A stretch of DNA of 64,000 nucleotides from Kineococcus rubinsiae (GCF_011839805.1 NZ_VWPY01000021.1:1-64000), one strand, 5' to 3'. Counted from the first letter of the stretch, positions 52,060-61,777 are shown. A program made the numbers and translations. Notes: generated by a model from the letters alone, not told the origin.

Positions 52060-52569
52060 ATGCCCGACCTCATCCCCTTCGACAGCGACCCGATGGCGCT
52101 GCGCTCGACGTTCGCGCTCTTCCCCTCCGGCGTCGCGGCCCTGTCCGCGGTCGTCGACGGCGCGCCCGTCGTCCTCGTGGCGTCCTCCTTCCAGGTCGGC
52201 ATCTCCGCCGACCCGCCGCTGGTCCTCTTCGCGGTGCAGCACACCTCGACCAGCTGGCCGAAGCTGCGCGGCGCGGAGCGCATCGGCGTCTCCGTCCTCG
52301 GCGAGGCGCACGAGCCCGCCGCCCGCCAGATGGCGTCGAAGGCCGCGGACCGCTTCGCCGGCATCGAGACCCACACCACGGAGACCGGCGCGCACTTCCT
52401 CCTCGGCGCCCCCGTGTGGCTGGAGTGCAGCATCCACTCCGAGGTCCCCGCGGGTGACCACGACGTCGTGCTGCTGCGCGTGCACGCCATGGGCCACGAG
52501 GCGCAGACCGAGCCGCTGGTGTGGCACGCCTCGTCCTTCCGCGCGCTGACCCCCAAGGTCGACGCGTGA
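52060..52569 (+). CDS. Flavin reductase-like (FMN-binding split barrel) protein
   Basis: 169 residues. [47 protein letters not shown] is the classic flavin-reductase start, broken here only by family turns; [23 protein letters not shown] and [27 protein letters not shown] continue it. These enzymes reduce FMN for two-component monooxygenases. It overlaps the next gene by GTGA, so the pair are co-translated. No monooxygenase is next to it. Confidence 0.88.
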   Translation: MPDLIPFDSDPMALRSTFALFPSGVAALSAVVDGAPVVLVASSFQVGISADPPLVLFAVQHTSTSWPKLRGAERIGVSVLGEAHEPAARQMASKAADRFAGIETHTTETGAHFLLGAPVWLECSIHSEVPAGDHDVVLLRVHAMGHEAQTEPLVWHASSFRALTPKVDA

Positions 52570-53090
52570 GGACCGCCGTCGTCGTCGGCAACCCCAAGCC
52601 GGCCTCGCGCACGCTCGCCGCGGCCGTGCGCGCGGTCGAGCTGCTCACCGGCGCCGGCCCCGACCTGGTCGTCGACGTGACGACCCTCGGCCCGGGCCTG
52701 CTCGGCTGGGGCGACGAGACGGTGCGGGCCGCGGTGGCCGACGTCGCGGGCGCCGACCTCGTGGTCGTGGCGAGCCCCACCTACAAGGCGACCTACACGG
52801 GCCTGCTGAAGCTCTTCCTCGACCAGTTCGCGGGCGGCGAGGGGCTGCGCGACGTCACCGTCGTCCCCCTCATGCTCGGGGCCGGCCCGGCGCACGCGCT
52901 GGCCGCGGACCTGCTGCTGAAGCCCGTGCTGGTGGAGCTCGGCGCGACCTGCCCCGCCCCGGGGCTGTACCTGATCGACTCCGAGGGGGCCGACTCCCCG
53001 GCCCTCGCCGCCTACGCCGAGCGGTGGAAGCCCGCGCTCACCGCGACGGCGTCGCTGCCCCGCGGTCACGACACCCTCTCCGCGCGGTAG
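52566..53090 (+). CDS. NADPH-dependent FMN reductase (flavodoxin-like)
   Basis: 174 residues. [23 protein letters not shown] is the phosphate-binding loop of the family, with [47 protein letters not shown] matching MsuE/SsuE-type reductases over the next strands. It provides reduced flavin and is coupled to a split-barrel flavin reductase, an uncommon pairing of two unrelated flavin reductase folds. Its last 25 bases overlap the convergent hydrolase gene. Confidence 0.9.
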   Translation: MRTAVVVGNPKPASRTLAAAVRAVELLTGAGPDLVVDVTTLGPGLLGWGDETVRAAVADVAGADLVVVASPTYKATYTGLLKLFLDQFAGGEGLRDVTVVPLMLGAGPAHALAADLLLKPVLVELGATCPAPGLYLIDSEGADSPALAAYAERWKPALTATASLPRGHDTLSAR

Positions 53091-54691
53091 TCGAACACCT
53101 CGACGGAGGACCCCGGCGCGTCGAGGAAGGGGCTCGCGGAGGCGGTGAAGGCGCGCAGCGTCGGGTCGTCGCTGGCGTCGACGAGGCGGGCGGTGTCGAC
53201 GTACCCGGCCCAGCCGTGCGCGGCCACCGGGTCCCGCGCCACCGCCGCCGCCCACGCCGGGGAGGCGCCGACGTCGCGGGTGACGACCGTGCGGTGCGCC
53301 GAGCCCTCGGCGTCCGTGCCGTCGAGGGCGGGCACGAGGTCACCGGTGTGCTCCAGCGACAGGACGCGGACGTCGGCGGGCACGGCGATCCCGTCGACCG
53401 GGGAGCCGGCCGTCACCACGTGGGTGATGGAGAACTCCGCGCGCACCGCGGGGTCGGCGGCGAGCGCCGCGGCGGTCAGCCCGCCCTGGCTGTGCCCCGC
53501 GACCATGACCGGCTCGCCGGGCCGGACGCCGGCCTGCCGCATGGCCTGCACGACGGCGTCCGCGGTCGCGGTCGGTTCCCCGGCCACCGCGCGGACGTTC
53601 GTCGTGAGGTCCATCGGGCTGCGGCCCGCGGAGCCCGCCCCCGGGAAGGGGCTCCACGTCTGGGTCCCCGGGACCTCCACGACCCACGCGACGCGACCGG
53701 CGGCGCTGCGGACCCGCTCGAGCCGCACCGTGCCCGGCGGCGGCGGGCCGGCCGCGGGCATCCGCCCGCCGGGCTGCGGCTGCGACGTGCTCGTCCACCC
53801 CGTCGACTGCCGGGCCACGCCGTCCAGGACGTCGGCGATCCCGCCCGGCGGCCGGGTCGGCACCGAGCGCGGGACGGTCGCCGGGCTGACGCGGACCGCG
53901 GTCTCCCAGAACAGCGGGGTGACCGTGCCCAGCGCCGACAGCACCGCGCCGGCGGCGGCCACGTCGTCCAGCGGCAGCGCCTCCGGCGCCACCGCCGCGA
54001 CCGCGAGCGCCAGCGCAGGAGAGTCCGCGAGGACCGCGTCCAGCACGGCCGGCGTGGTCGCGGCCAGCTCCCGGACCACCTCGGGGTGCGACGCCAGCTC
54101 CCGCGCCACGGGGTGCAGGACGGCGCCCGCGTCGGCCGTGAGGCGGTCGCCCGCGCGCCGGGTCGCCGCCGCGGCCGTGGCGCGCAGCGACGTCGCGTCG
54201 AGGTCCCCGGCCAGCGCCAGCCCGAGGGCACCGAGGAGGACCTCGTCCTGCGCCTGGTGGGCGCGGTGGACGACGTCGGCCGCGACCACGGTGGCGGCAC
54301 CCGCGAGCACCACGGGCGCCGCGGCCACGACCACCTCCGCGGCGGCGCGCCGGGCCAGCGCAACGACGGCCGCCGCCGCCTCCTCGCCCAGGCGGTAGCG
54401 CAGGGCCGCGGTCCGCAGGGCCACGGCCAGCGCGCTCACGCGCGCCGCGACCCGCAGCGCCCCGCCCCCGTCCGCGAGGACCGCGCCGACCGCGGCCTCG
54501 GCCCGCAGCCCCGTCCCGGCCGCCGCGGGCAGCGTTCCCAGCAACCGCGGGTCCACCGCGGTCCGGGCGGCGACCAGGCCCACCTCGGCCAGGGCCGCCG
54601 CGCACCCGGCCAGCACCCCCGCGGCGCGCTCCAGCGCCGCCGGGTCGACGGTCGTGGCGCCCGTCGCGACGCTGATCGCGTCACCGCTCAT
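53066..54691 (-). CDS. Large alpha/beta-hydrolase coupled to a WXG100-like protein
   Basis: 541 residues. The first 280 residues are Ala/Leu/Arg-rich helices with no clear domain. The C-terminal third is a lipase-type hydrolase: VEVPGTQTW, nucleophile elbow VMVAGHSQGGLTAAAL, VTAGSPVDG and a late HGWAGYVD His. ATG at 54691 overlaps the stop of the small upstream gene (ATGA). The layout (WXG-like helper, helical N-terminus, enzymatic C-terminus) resembles type VII-secreted effectors. This is inference: no ESX genes are in the window. Confidence 0.75.
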   Translation of the reverse strand: MSGDAISVATGATTVDPAALERAAGVLAGCAAALAEVGLVAARTAVDPRLLGTLPAAAGTGLRAEAAVGAVLADGGGALRVAARVSALAVALRTAALRYRLGEEAAAAVVALARRAAAEVVVAAAPVVLAGAATVVAADVVHRAHQAQDEVLLGALGLALAGDLDATSLRATAAAATRRAGDRLTADAGAVLHPVARELASHPEVVRELAATTPAVLDAVLADSPALALAVAAVAPEALPLDDVAAAGAVLSALGTVTPLFWETAVRVSPATVPRSVPTRPPGGIADVLDGVARQSTGWTSTSQPQPGGRMPAAGPPPPGTVRLERVRSAAGRVAWVVEVPGTQTWSPFPGAGSAGRSPMDLTTNVRAVAGEPTATADAVVQAMRQAGVRPGEPVMVAGHSQGGLTAAALAADPAVRAEFSITHVVTAGSPVDGIAVPADVRVLSLEHTGDLVPALDGTDAEGSAHRTVVTRDVGASPAWAAAVARDPVAAHGWAGYVDTARLVDASDDPTLRAFTASASPFLDAPGSSVEVFDYRAERVS

Positions 54692-54966
54692 CCGGCCCGC
54701 ACCGCCGTCGACTGCAGCGCCGTCGACTGCAAGACCCTCGCGTGCGCCTGCAGCGCCGCCTGGGCATCCTCGCAGCGCGCCACCACCGCGGCGACCGCCC
54801 GCACCTCGGCCCCCAGCCGGGCGGCGAAGCGCGCCGCCGACGGCGAGTGCCACTCGAGGTGCCCCAGCCCCGTCAGGCGGCTCGCCGCCCCGCGCGCCTG
54901 CCACGACGCCCGTGCGAGGTCCCCCGCGAGGGCCTGCACCCCGGCGCCCAGCTCGTCCCCGCCCAC
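54688..54966 (-). CDS. WXG100-like small helical protein
   Basis: 92 residues, two long helices (about 8-38 and 48-88) around the turn LEWHSPSAARFAARL, a W-x-x-P-S-A-x-x-F form of the WXG100/ESAT-6-like motif. GGAGGAGG lies 5 nt before the GTG at 54966. It is coupled to the hydrolase gene by ATGA. WXG100 proteins are substrates or partners in type VII secretion. The W-x-G is not exact, so the assignment is structural guesswork with fair support from length, motif and partner. Confidence 0.6.
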   Translation of the reverse strand: MGGDELGAGVQALAGDLARASWQARGAASRLTGLGHLEWHSPSAARFAARLGAEVRAVAAVVARCEDAQAALQAHARVLQSTALQSTAVRAG

Positions 54967-55152
54967 CCGCTCCTCCTCCACGCCGACCGTCCACGACCGG
55001 ATCCGGACGCTAGGTCGCCTCCCTCCCGCGGCCCGGGCCGCGGACGCGGGTTGTGGACACCGGCCGTCCGCGGCGGCTGTGGACCCTGCGCGCCCGGGAC
55101 CCCGCTCCGCCCGGGGGCTGCGCGCCGGCCGCCCGGGCAGGACCATGGGGCC

Positions 55153-55929
55153 GTGCCGACCGGGGAGTTCGTGAAGCGGCAGCCGGGCGCGCCCGGGTCC
55201 GCCCTCGCCGTCGAGGCCGCCGGGCTGCGCTGGCTCGCGGCCGCGGGCGGCGTCCAGGTCTGCGACGTCCTCGACGTCCGGCCCGACGCGCTGGTCCTCG
55301 AGCGGATCGAGCCGGCACCGCCCACGGCCGCGGCCGCGGAGCGCTTCGGCCGCGACCTCGCCCGCACGCACGCCGCGGGCGCGCCCCACCACGGCGCGGG
55401 CCCGCCGGGGGTCGAGGGCGACGCGTGGATCGCGACGCTGCCGCTGCCGCTGTCGGACGCACCGCAGGCCTGGGGTCCCTGGTTCGCCGCGCAGCGCCTC
55501 GCCCCGTTCCTGTGCGCCGCCCGCGACGCCGGGGCCCTCGACGCCGCGGGGGCACGCACGGTGGAGCGGGTGTGCGAGCGCCTGGCCGCGCAGGACCAGG
55601 CCCTCGTCGCCGGGGGCGAGGTCCCGGCCCGCCTGCACGGCGACCTCTGGTCGGGCAACGTCCTGTGGTCGGCGGAGGGGGCCGTGCTCGTCGACCCCGC
55701 GGCCCACGGCGGCCACCCGGAGACCGACCTGGCGATGCTGGCCCTGTTCGGCCTGCCGCACCTCGACGTGGTGCTCGCCGCCCACGCGGAGGCCTCCGGC
55801 GCCGCACCCGGCCGGGCCGCCCGCATCCCGCTGCACCAGCTGCACCCGCTGCTCGTGCACGCGGTCCTCTTCGGCGGCAGCTACGGCGCGCGGGCCGTCG
55901 ACGCCGCCCGGCGGAGCCTCGCGCTGTGA
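55153..55929 (+). CDS. Fructosamine kinase-family protein
   Basis: 258 residues. VKRQPGAPGSALAVEAAGLRWLAAAGGVQV, LVLERIEPA, ERFGRDLARTHAAGAPHHG, then RLHGDLWSGNVLWSAEGAVLVDPAAHGGHPETDLAML with the catalytic HGD-x5-N and DP motifs. It phosphorylates the sugar of glycated amines so they fall off proteins, using ATP. GTG at 55153; the ribosome site is weak. The stop overlaps an in-frame GTG of the next gene. Confidence 0.88.
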   Translation: MPTGEFVKRQPGAPGSALAVEAAGLRWLAAAGGVQVCDVLDVRPDALVLERIEPAPPTAAAAERFGRDLARTHAAGAPHHGAGPPGVEGDAWIATLPLPLSDAPQAWGPWFAAQRLAPFLCAARDAGALDAAGARTVERVCERLAAQDQALVAGGEVPARLHGDLWSGNVLWSAEGAVLVDPAAHGGHPETDLAMLALFGLPHLDVVLAAHAEASGAAPGRAARIPLHQLHPLLVHAVLFGGSYGARAVDAARRSLAL

Positions 55930-56000
55930 GCACCGGCGAGGGCCCGGCCGGCGCGCACCCGGTGCTCGACGCGTCGTCGGGCGCGGGGCAGGATGCGCCG

Positions 56001-56564
56001 GTGCACGAGTACGCGGTGACCGTGGAGCGCCTGCTCGTCTCCCCCGAGCACGCCTACTTCGGGCGCCCGAAGGACGGCCCGGCGGACGTCGAGACCCACG
56101 ACGCGGCCGAGGTGGAGGTCGTCGCCGGCAAGGGCCTGCGCGGCGACCGGTTCTTCGGCAAGGCCGCGCACATGGACGCGGCCGTCACGTTCCTCGCGGC
56201 CGAGGCGTGGGAGGCCGTCGCCGCGGACCTGGGGCTCTCGCCCGTGCCCGACCCGCTGCTGGCCCGCCGCAACGTCGTGGTGCGCGGCGTCGAGCTGGAC
56301 CCGCTGCGCGGCGGCGAGTTCGAGCTGGTCACCGCGGCCGGCACCGTCCGCTTCCACGGCGGGCGCCCCGCGAACCCCTGCGCGTGGATGGACCGCGTGG
56401 TCGCGGCGGGCGCGCACCGGGCGCTGCGGGGGCGGGGCGGCCTGCGCTGCACCCCGCTCAGCGACGGCCGCCTCGTCACCGGTCCCGCGACCCTGCGCTC
56501 CCCCGTCCCCCTCGACCCGGCTCGTGCGGGCGAGGCGGTGCTGCGGCGCACCCCGCTGCCCTGA
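56001..56564 (+). CDS. MOSC-domain protein
   Basis: 187 residues from the GTG at 56001; a GTG at 55926 overlapping the kinase stop (GTGA) would add 25 low-complexity residues. The MOSC pattern is VERLLVSPEHAYFGRP, GLRGDRFFG, LLARRNVVVRGVELDPLRGGEFEL and NPCAWMDRVVAAGAHRALRGRGGLRCTPLSDG. The conserved Cys of family members falls in NPCAWM. MOSC proteins transfer sulfur or reduce N-hydroxy groups with molybdenum cofactor. The specific reaction here is unknown. It is in line with the fructosamine kinase gene. Confidence 0.8.
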   Translation: MHEYAVTVERLLVSPEHAYFGRPKDGPADVETHDAAEVEVVAGKGLRGDRFFGKAAHMDAAVTFLAAEAWEAVAADLGLSPVPDPLLARRNVVVRGVELDPLRGGEFELVTAAGTVRFHGGRPANPCAWMDRVVAAGAHRALRGRGGLRCTPLSDGRLVTGPATLRSPVPLDPARAGEAVLRRTPLP

Positions 56565-56638
56565 ACCCCGGCACCGTGGCCCCCCGGCGACCCGCCGGCC
56601 GACGTGCGGGCTCCCGGGAGCGCTGCGACCGTGGGCGG

Positions 56639-56839
56639 ATGGTGAAGAAGGGTGACCACGTCAGCTGGAACACGTCGCAGGGCGAGACGGAGGGGAAGGT
56701 CGTCGACAAGAAGACCGACGACTTCGAGATGTACGGCAAGAAGCGCAAGGCGAGCGAGGACGACCCGCAGGTCGTCGTCGAGAGCGACAAGAGCGGCAAG
56801 GAGGCCGCCCACAAGGAGGGGTCCGTCGACAAGACCTGA
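56639..56839 (+). CDS. Small DUF2945 (TUDOR-like) protein
   Basis: 66 residues: KKGDHVSWNTSQGETEGKVV is the signature of the DUF2945/HVA1 TUDOR-like family, followed by Lys/Asp/Glu-rich segments (KRKASEDDPQVVVESDKSGKEAAHKEG). Function unknown in bacteria. ATG at 56639 follows GGGCGG. It lies 18 nt before purB. Confidence 0.8.
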   Translation: MVKKGDHVSWNTSQGETEGKVVDKKTDDFEMYGKKRKASEDDPQVVVESDKSGKEAAHKEGSVDKT

Positions 56840-56857
56840 CCGTGGGACCATGGGGCA

Positions 56858-58276
56858 GTGACCGACGTCGCTGCCCCGACCGCTGCCGGCCCCACCTACG
56901 AGGGGCTGGGTGAACCCGCTCTCGGGCCCCTGGACGGCCGCTACCGCCGCGCCGTCGCGCCGCTCGCGGTGCACCTGTCCGAGGCGGCGCTGAACCACCG
57001 CCGGATTCTCGTCGAGGTCGAGTGGCTGGTGCACCTCGGCACGCACGACGTGGTTCCCGGGGTGCGCCGCCTCACCGGCGACGAGGTCGCGTTCCTGCGC
57101 TCGCTGCCCGCGGGGTTCGACGCCGCCGACGTCGCGGAGCTCGCCGAGATCGAGCGCGTGACCGTGCACGACGTGAAGGCCGTCGAGTACTGGATCAAGC
57201 GCCGCCTCGAGGGCACGTCGCTGGCCGACGTCGCGGAACTCGTGCACCTGTTCTGCACGAGCGAGGACATCAACAACCTCGCCTACTCCCTCATGGTGCG
57301 CGACGCCGTGCGCGAGGTGTGGCTGCCCGCCGCCACGGGGCTGACCGACGACGTCGCGGCGATGGCGCACGACCTGCGCGCGCAGCCGATGCTGAGCCGC
57401 ACCCACGGCCAGCCCGCCACGCCCACCACGCTGGGCAAGGAGCTCGCCGTCCTCGCGCACCGGCTGCGGCGCCAGCTCGCCCGCATCTCCCGCGCGGAGT
57501 TCCTCGGCAAGTTCAACGGCGCCACGGGCACCTACGCCGCGCACCGCGTCTCGGTGCCGACGACCGACTGGCCCGCGGTGTCGCGGGAGTTCGTGACGTC
57601 GCTGGGGCTGACCTGGAACCCGCTGACCACGCAGATCGAGTCCCACGACTGGCAGGCGGAGCTCTACGCCGACGTGGCCCGCTTCGGCCGCGTGCTGCAC
57701 AACCTCTGCACCGACGTGTGGACCTACATCTCGCTGGGCTACTTCGCGCAGGTCCGCGGTCAGGGCACCGTCGGGTCCAGCACCATGCCGCACAAGGTGA
57801 ACCCCATCCGGTTCGAGAACGCCGAGGCGAACCTCGAGGTCTCCGGCGGGATCTTCCGGGTCCTGGAGGACACGCTGACGACGTCGCGCCTGCAGCGCGA
57901 CCTCACCGACTCCTCCATGCAGCGCAACATCGGCGTCGCCTTCGGGCACTCGCTGCTGGCCATCGAGAACGCGCGCCGCGGGCTGTCCGGCCTCGACGCC
58001 GTGCCCGCCGCCCTGGCCGCGGACCTCGACGCGACGTGGGAGGTGCTGGGCGAGGCCGTCCAGTCCGTCATGCGCGTGCACGGGCTGCCGGAACCCTACG
58101 AGCGCCTCAAGGAGCTCACCCGCGGCCGCCGCGTCGACGCGGGCTCGATGCGGGAGTTCGTCCTGGGCCTCGGCCTGCCCGAGGGGGAGGCCGCGCGCCT
58201 CGCGGCGCTGACCCCGGCGGACTACGTCGGCGACGCGGCAGCCCTCGTGGACCACCTCGACGCCCCGTCCGCCTGA
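56858..58276 (+). CDS. purB: Adenylosuccinate lyase
   Basis: 472 residues. LGPLDGRYRRAV opens the family; CTSEDINNLAYSL, SRTHGQPATPTTLGKELAV with the catalytic His and GSSTMPHKVNPIRFENAE, the fumarase/aspartase signature with the catalytic Ser loop, follow. It makes AMP from adenylosuccinate and AICAR from SAICAR. GTG at 56858 with GGGGCA before it. The length and N-terminus match the E. coli-like branch rather than the shorter Bacillus type. Confidence 0.95.
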   Translation: MTDVAAPTAAGPTYEGLGEPALGPLDGRYRRAVAPLAVHLSEAALNHRRILVEVEWLVHLGTHDVVPGVRRLTGDEVAFLRSLPAGFDAADVAELAEIERVTVHDVKAVEYWIKRRLEGTSLADVAELVHLFCTSEDINNLAYSLMVRDAVREVWLPAATGLTDDVAAMAHDLRAQPMLSRTHGQPATPTTLGKELAVLAHRLRRQLARISRAEFLGKFNGATGTYAAHRVSVPTTDWPAVSREFVTSLGLTWNPLTTQIESHDWQAELYADVARFGRVLHNLCTDVWTYISLGYFAQVRGQGTVGSSTMPHKVNPIRFENAEANLEVSGGIFRVLEDTLTTSRLQRDLTDSSMQRNIGVAFGHSLLAIENARRGLSGLDAVPAALAADLDATWEVLGEAVQSVMRVHGLPEPYERLKELTRGRRVDAGSMREFVLGLGLPEGEAARLAALTPADYVGDAAALVDHLDAPSA

Positions 58277-58285
58277 GGTCCCGGC

Positions 58286-59320
58286 GTGCGCGCGCTCGTC
58301 GTCGAGCGGTTCGGCGTCGCGCCGGTCCTGACGACCGTGCCCGACCCGGCGCCGGCCCCGCACGGGGTCGTCGTGGCGGTCGAGGCGACGGGCGTGTGCC
58401 GCAGCGACTGGCACGCCTGGCAGGGCCACGACGAGGACGTCGTGCTGCCCCACGTGCCCGGCCACGAGCTGGCCGGGACGGTGGCGGCGGTCGGCGCGGA
58501 CGTGCGGGGCTGGCGCGCCGGCGACCGCGTGACCGTCCCGTTCGTCACGGCGTGCGGGACGTGCCCGGAGTGCGCCGCCGGCGAGCAGCAGGTGTGCCGC
58601 CGCCAGACCCAGCCCGGGTTCACCGGCTGGGGTTCCTTCGCCGAGCTGGTCGCCCTCGACCACGCGGACGTGAACCTCGTGGCCCTGCCCGACCAGCTCC
58701 CGTCCGACGCCGCGGCCGCCCTGGGCTGCCGGGTGGCGACGGCCTTCCACGCGGTCACCGACGTCGGGCGGGTCCGGCCCGGGGAGCGCGTCGTCGTCCA
58801 CGGCTGCGGCGGCGTGGGGCTCTCGGTCGTGTCGCTGGCGGTGTCGGCCGGCGCCCGCGTCGTCGCCGTCGACCCCTCGCCGGCCGCCCGGGAGCTCGCG
58901 CGGGCCTTCGGCGCGGAGCAGGTGCTGGACCCCGCCGCGGGTGACGTCGTGGCCGCGGTCGGCGACCTCACCGACGGCGGCGCGCACGTCTCCTTCGACG
59001 CCGTCGGCAGCGTCGCGACGTGCGAGGCGTCGGTGCGCAGCCTGCGCACCCGGGGTCGGCACGTGCAGATCGGCCTGCTGCCCGCGGCGCTGGGCCGCCC
59101 GGCCGTGCCGATGGACCGGGTCGTGGCGCTGGAGCTGCGCGTCCTCGGCAGCCACGGCATGGCCGCGCACGCCTACCCCCGGCTGCTCGACGTCGTCCTG
59201 TCCGGGCGGTTCCCCGTGGCGGAGCTCGTGCAGCGGGTGCTGCCCCTGGAGTCCGGGCCGCGCGCCCTCGCCGACCTCACGACCGCGGCCAGCGCCGGCA
59301 TCACCGTCCTGCAGCCCTGA
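58286..59320 (+). CDS. Zinc-dependent alcohol dehydrogenase
   Basis: 344 residues. Catalytic zinc is bound by [14 protein letters not shown] (Cys, then Asp/His) and [10 protein letters not shown]; structural zinc by [15 protein letters not shown]. The cofactor fold has [15 protein letters not shown]. The length and C-terminal AGITVLQP fit aryl- or polyol-type alcohol dehydrogenases of actinobacteria. It begins 9 nt after purB, possibly in the same transcript. Substrate unknown. Confidence 0.9.
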   Translation: MRALVVERFGVAPVLTTVPDPAPAPHGVVVAVEATGVCRSDWHAWQGHDEDVVLPHVPGHELAGTVAAVGADVRGWRAGDRVTVPFVTACGTCPECAAGEQQVCRRQTQPGFTGWGSFAELVALDHADVNLVALPDQLPSDAAAALGCRVATAFHAVTDVGRVRPGERVVVHGCGGVGLSVVSLAVSAGARVVAVDPSPAARELARAFGAEQVLDPAAGDVVAAVGDLTDGGAHVSFDAVGSVATCEASVRSLRTRGRHVQIGLLPAALGRPAVPMDRVVALELRVLGSHGMAAHAYPRLLDVVLSGRFPVAELVQRVLPLESGPRALADLTTAASAGITVLQP

Positions 59321-59436
59321 GGCACCGCCACCCGAGCGTCACCCGACCGTTGCCTGCGGGCACCTCGACAACCCCGACGGCCCTCGGTCAGACTGCCGCT
59401 ACGCAACGTGATGGTCTAGCACTGGGGGCACACCAC

Positions 59437-60252
59437 ATGACCAGCACGCTGTCGCGGCGGTTGACCGCGGAGTTCATCGGCACCTTCTGGCTCGTCTTCA
59501 CGGGCTGCGGGAGCGCCGTCCTGGCCGCGGCCTTCCCCGAGGTGGGCATCGGCCTGCTCGGGGTCAGCGCCGCCTTCGGCCTCAGCGTCCTGACCATGGC
59601 GTACGCGTTCGGGCACATCTCCGGCGGGCACTTCAACCCCGCGGTGACGCTCGGGCTGTTCCTCGCCAAGCGGCTGCCCGGACGCGACGTCCTGCCCTAC
59701 GTCGTCACCCAGGTGGTCGCCGCGGTCGTGGCCGCCGCGGTCCTCTACGTCGTCGCCAGCGGCCAGGCCGGGTTCTCCGCCTCCGAGAGCGGGTTCGCGG
59801 CCAACGGCTACGGGGAGCACTCCCCCGGCGGGTACAACCTGCTGGCCGCCCTCGTCATCGAGGTCGTGATGACCGCGTTCTTCCTGCTCGTCATCCTCGG
59901 CGCCACCGACCGCCGCGCGGCGCAGGGCTTCGGCCCGATCGCCATCGGCCTGGCGCTCGTGCTCATCCACCTCGTCAGCATCCCCGTGACCAACACGTCG
60001 GTGAACCCGGCCCGATCCACGGGTCAGGCGATCTTCGTCGGCGGGTGGGCGCTGTCGCAGCTCTGGCTGTTCTGGGTCGCCCCGCTCGTCGGCGGGGCCG
60101 TGGCCGGTCTGGCCTACCGGTTCCTGACCGGCGACTCCGGTGTGGCGTCCGCCGCGCGCGAGGGCCAGCCCGTCGAGGAGGCCGTGAGCGACGCCCACGA
60201 CGCCCCCATCGACCTCACCTCCGCCGAGACCGCGGAGCGCCGGCTGCCCTGA
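59437..60252 (+). CDS. aqpZ: Aquaporin Z-like water channel
   Basis: 271 residues, six helices. Two NPA boxes: HFNPAVT (67-69) and SVNPARS (190-192). The Arg after the second NPA and the absence of the glycerol-type GY..R widening point to a water-selective Aqp[24 protein letters not shown] is the usual first helix, TGCGSAV included. An acidic 35-residue C-terminal tail is added. ATG at 59437; the ribosome site is weak. The gene is a separate unit, 116 nt after the dehydrogenase. Confidence 0.93.
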   Translation: MTSTLSRRLTAEFIGTFWLVFTGCGSAVLAAAFPEVGIGLLGVSAAFGLSVLTMAYAFGHISGGHFNPAVTLGLFLAKRLPGRDVLPYVVTQVVAAVVAAAVLYVVASGQAGFSASESGFAANGYGEHSPGGYNLLAALVIEVVMTAFFLLVILGATDRRAAQGFGPIAIGLALVLIHLVSIPVTNTSVNPARSTGQAIFVGGWALSQLWLFWVAPLVGGAVAGLAYRFLTGDSGVASAAREGQPVEEAVSDAHDAPIDLTSAETAERRLP

Positions 60253-60261
60253 CCCACCCGG

Positions 60262-60293
60262 CCTCCGCCCCGCAGGTCACTGCAGGGCGGAGG
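60262..60293. terminator. Bidirectional hairpin between aqpZ and cls
   Basis: CCTCCGCCC (60262-60270) pairs with GGGCGGAGG (60285-60293) around a 14-nt loop. It lies 9 nt past the aqpZ stop and its right arm is in the last codons of cls. Confidence 0.55.
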
Positions 60294-61773
60294 TCAGCCG
60301 GGACAGGTTCTCCTTGATGACGTGCGCGCGGGAGCGGGACATCCACTGCGCGAGGGTGAGCTCGGTGCACTTCGCCCGGTAGTCGTCCTCGACGGCCCGC
60401 AGGTCGTCGACGAACCGCTTGCCGCACACCATGAGGGTCAGCTCCAGGTCGAGCAGGAACGACCGCATGTCCATGTTGCTGGACCCGATGAGCCCGACCT
60501 CGTCGTCGATCGTCAGGTGCTTCGCGTGCAGGACCGCGGGGGCCGGGTAGCGGAAGATGCGCACCCCCGCCCGCAGCAGGTTCTCGTAGTAGGAGCACTC
60601 CGCGTAGTGCACGAGCGCCTGGTCGCCGAGCTCGGAGACGAACAGCTCCACCTCGACGCCGCGCTCCGCGGCCGAGGTGATGGCCGCGAGCATGGACTCG
60701 TCCGGGACGAAGTACGGGCTCGTGATGGAGATGCGCCGCGATGCCGAGTAGAACAGCGCGTTGAACAGCTTGAGGTTGTTCTCCCCGTCGAACCCGGGCC
60801 CGCTCGGCACCACCTGGCACTCGAGCTCCCCCGGCCCCTCCGGGAACGTCACGGGCCGCGCCTCGCCCTCGAGCAGCTCGTCGGTCTCGGAGTACCAGTC
60901 GGTGATGAACAGGGCGTCGACCCCGCTGACGACGGGTCCCTCGAGCCGGACCATGAGGTCCTGCCACCGCAGACCGCGCTTGACGTTGCCGCGCTTGTCG
61001 TAGCTGCGGTCGATGACGTTCTGCGAACCGACCCAGCCGACGTCGCCGTCCACGACGAGCAGCTTGCGGTGGTTGCGGAGGTCCGGGCGCTGGTACTTCA
61101 GCTTGTGCAGCTGCACCGGGAGCATGGGGTGCCACTCGACGCCCGCGTCCTCGAGGAACCGGATGGTCCTGCGGTAGCCGGGGTAGCGCAGCGAGCCGAT
61201 GTGGTCCAGCAGCAGCCGCACCTTCACGCCCCGCTGCACCGCGCGGGCGAGGGCGTCGAAGAACGGTTCCGTCGTCGCGTCGCGGATCATGATGTAGAAC
61301 TCGACGTGCACGTAGTCGGTGGCGGCGTCGATCGACTCCGCCATCCGCCGCAGCGCCGCGTCGTAGTCGGCGACCAGCTCGGCCACGTTGCCGCCGACGA
61401 GCGGCATCGACCCGAGGTTGCGGTTCATCGCCACGATCCCGGCCAGCCACGGCGGCCACGGCTGGTCGGTGCTGACGAGGTCCATGCCCTGGGTCGTCTC
61501 GAGGATGAGGCGGTTGATCTCGCGCTGCTTGCGGCGCCGGCTGCGCGGCAGCTTCGGGCTGCCGATGACGAGGAACGCGAGGATCCCCAGGTAGGGGATG
61601 AAGAAGATGGTCAGCAGCCACGCGAGGGCGGAGCTGGGGCGCCGGTTGACGGGGACGACGGCGATCGCGGTGACGCGGACGACGAAGTCGACGGCCAGCA
61701 GCGCCACGGCCGAGACGGTCAGGGACGGCGCGGAGTCCGGCAGCCAGTCGAACCCCGGCAGCCAGTCGGGCAC
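60277..61773 (-). CDS. cls: Cardiolipin synthase
   Basis: 498 residues. Two N-terminal membrane helices (about 18-40, 48-70) and two phospholipase D active sites: NHRKLLVVDGDVGWVGSQN (His235) and LHAKHLTIDDEVGLIGSSN (His416). It joins two phosphatidylglycerols into cardiolipin plus glycerol. RYPGYRRTIRFLEDAGVEWHP and TSPYFVPDESML are typical. GTG start 4 nt before the VOC gene stop, so the two are probably co-transcribed. Confidence 0.95.
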   Translation of the reverse strand: MPDWLPGFDWLPDSAPSLTVSAVALLAVDFVVRVTAIAVVPVNRRPSSALAWLLTIFFIPYLGILAFLVIGSPKLPRSRRRKQREINRLILETTQGMDLVSTDQPWPPWLAGIVAMNRNLGSMPLVGGNVAELVADYDAALRRMAESIDAATDYVHVEFYIMIRDATTEPFFDALARAVQRGVKVRLLLDHIGSLRYPGYRRTIRFLEDAGVEWHPMLPVQLHKLKYQRPDLRNHRKLLVVDGDVGWVGSQNVIDRSYDKRGNVKRGLRWQDLMVRLEGPVVSGVDALFITDWYSETDELLEGEARPVTFPEGPGELECQVVPSGPGFDGENNLKLFNALFYSASRRISITSPYFVPDESMLAAITSAAERGVEVELFVSELGDQALVHYAECSYYENLLRAGVRIFRYPAPAVLHAKHLTIDDEVGLIGSSNMDMRSFLLDLELTLMVCGKRFVDDLRAVEDDYRAKCTELTLAQWMSRSRAHVIKENLSRLTSALQ

Positions 61774-61777
61774 CGGG

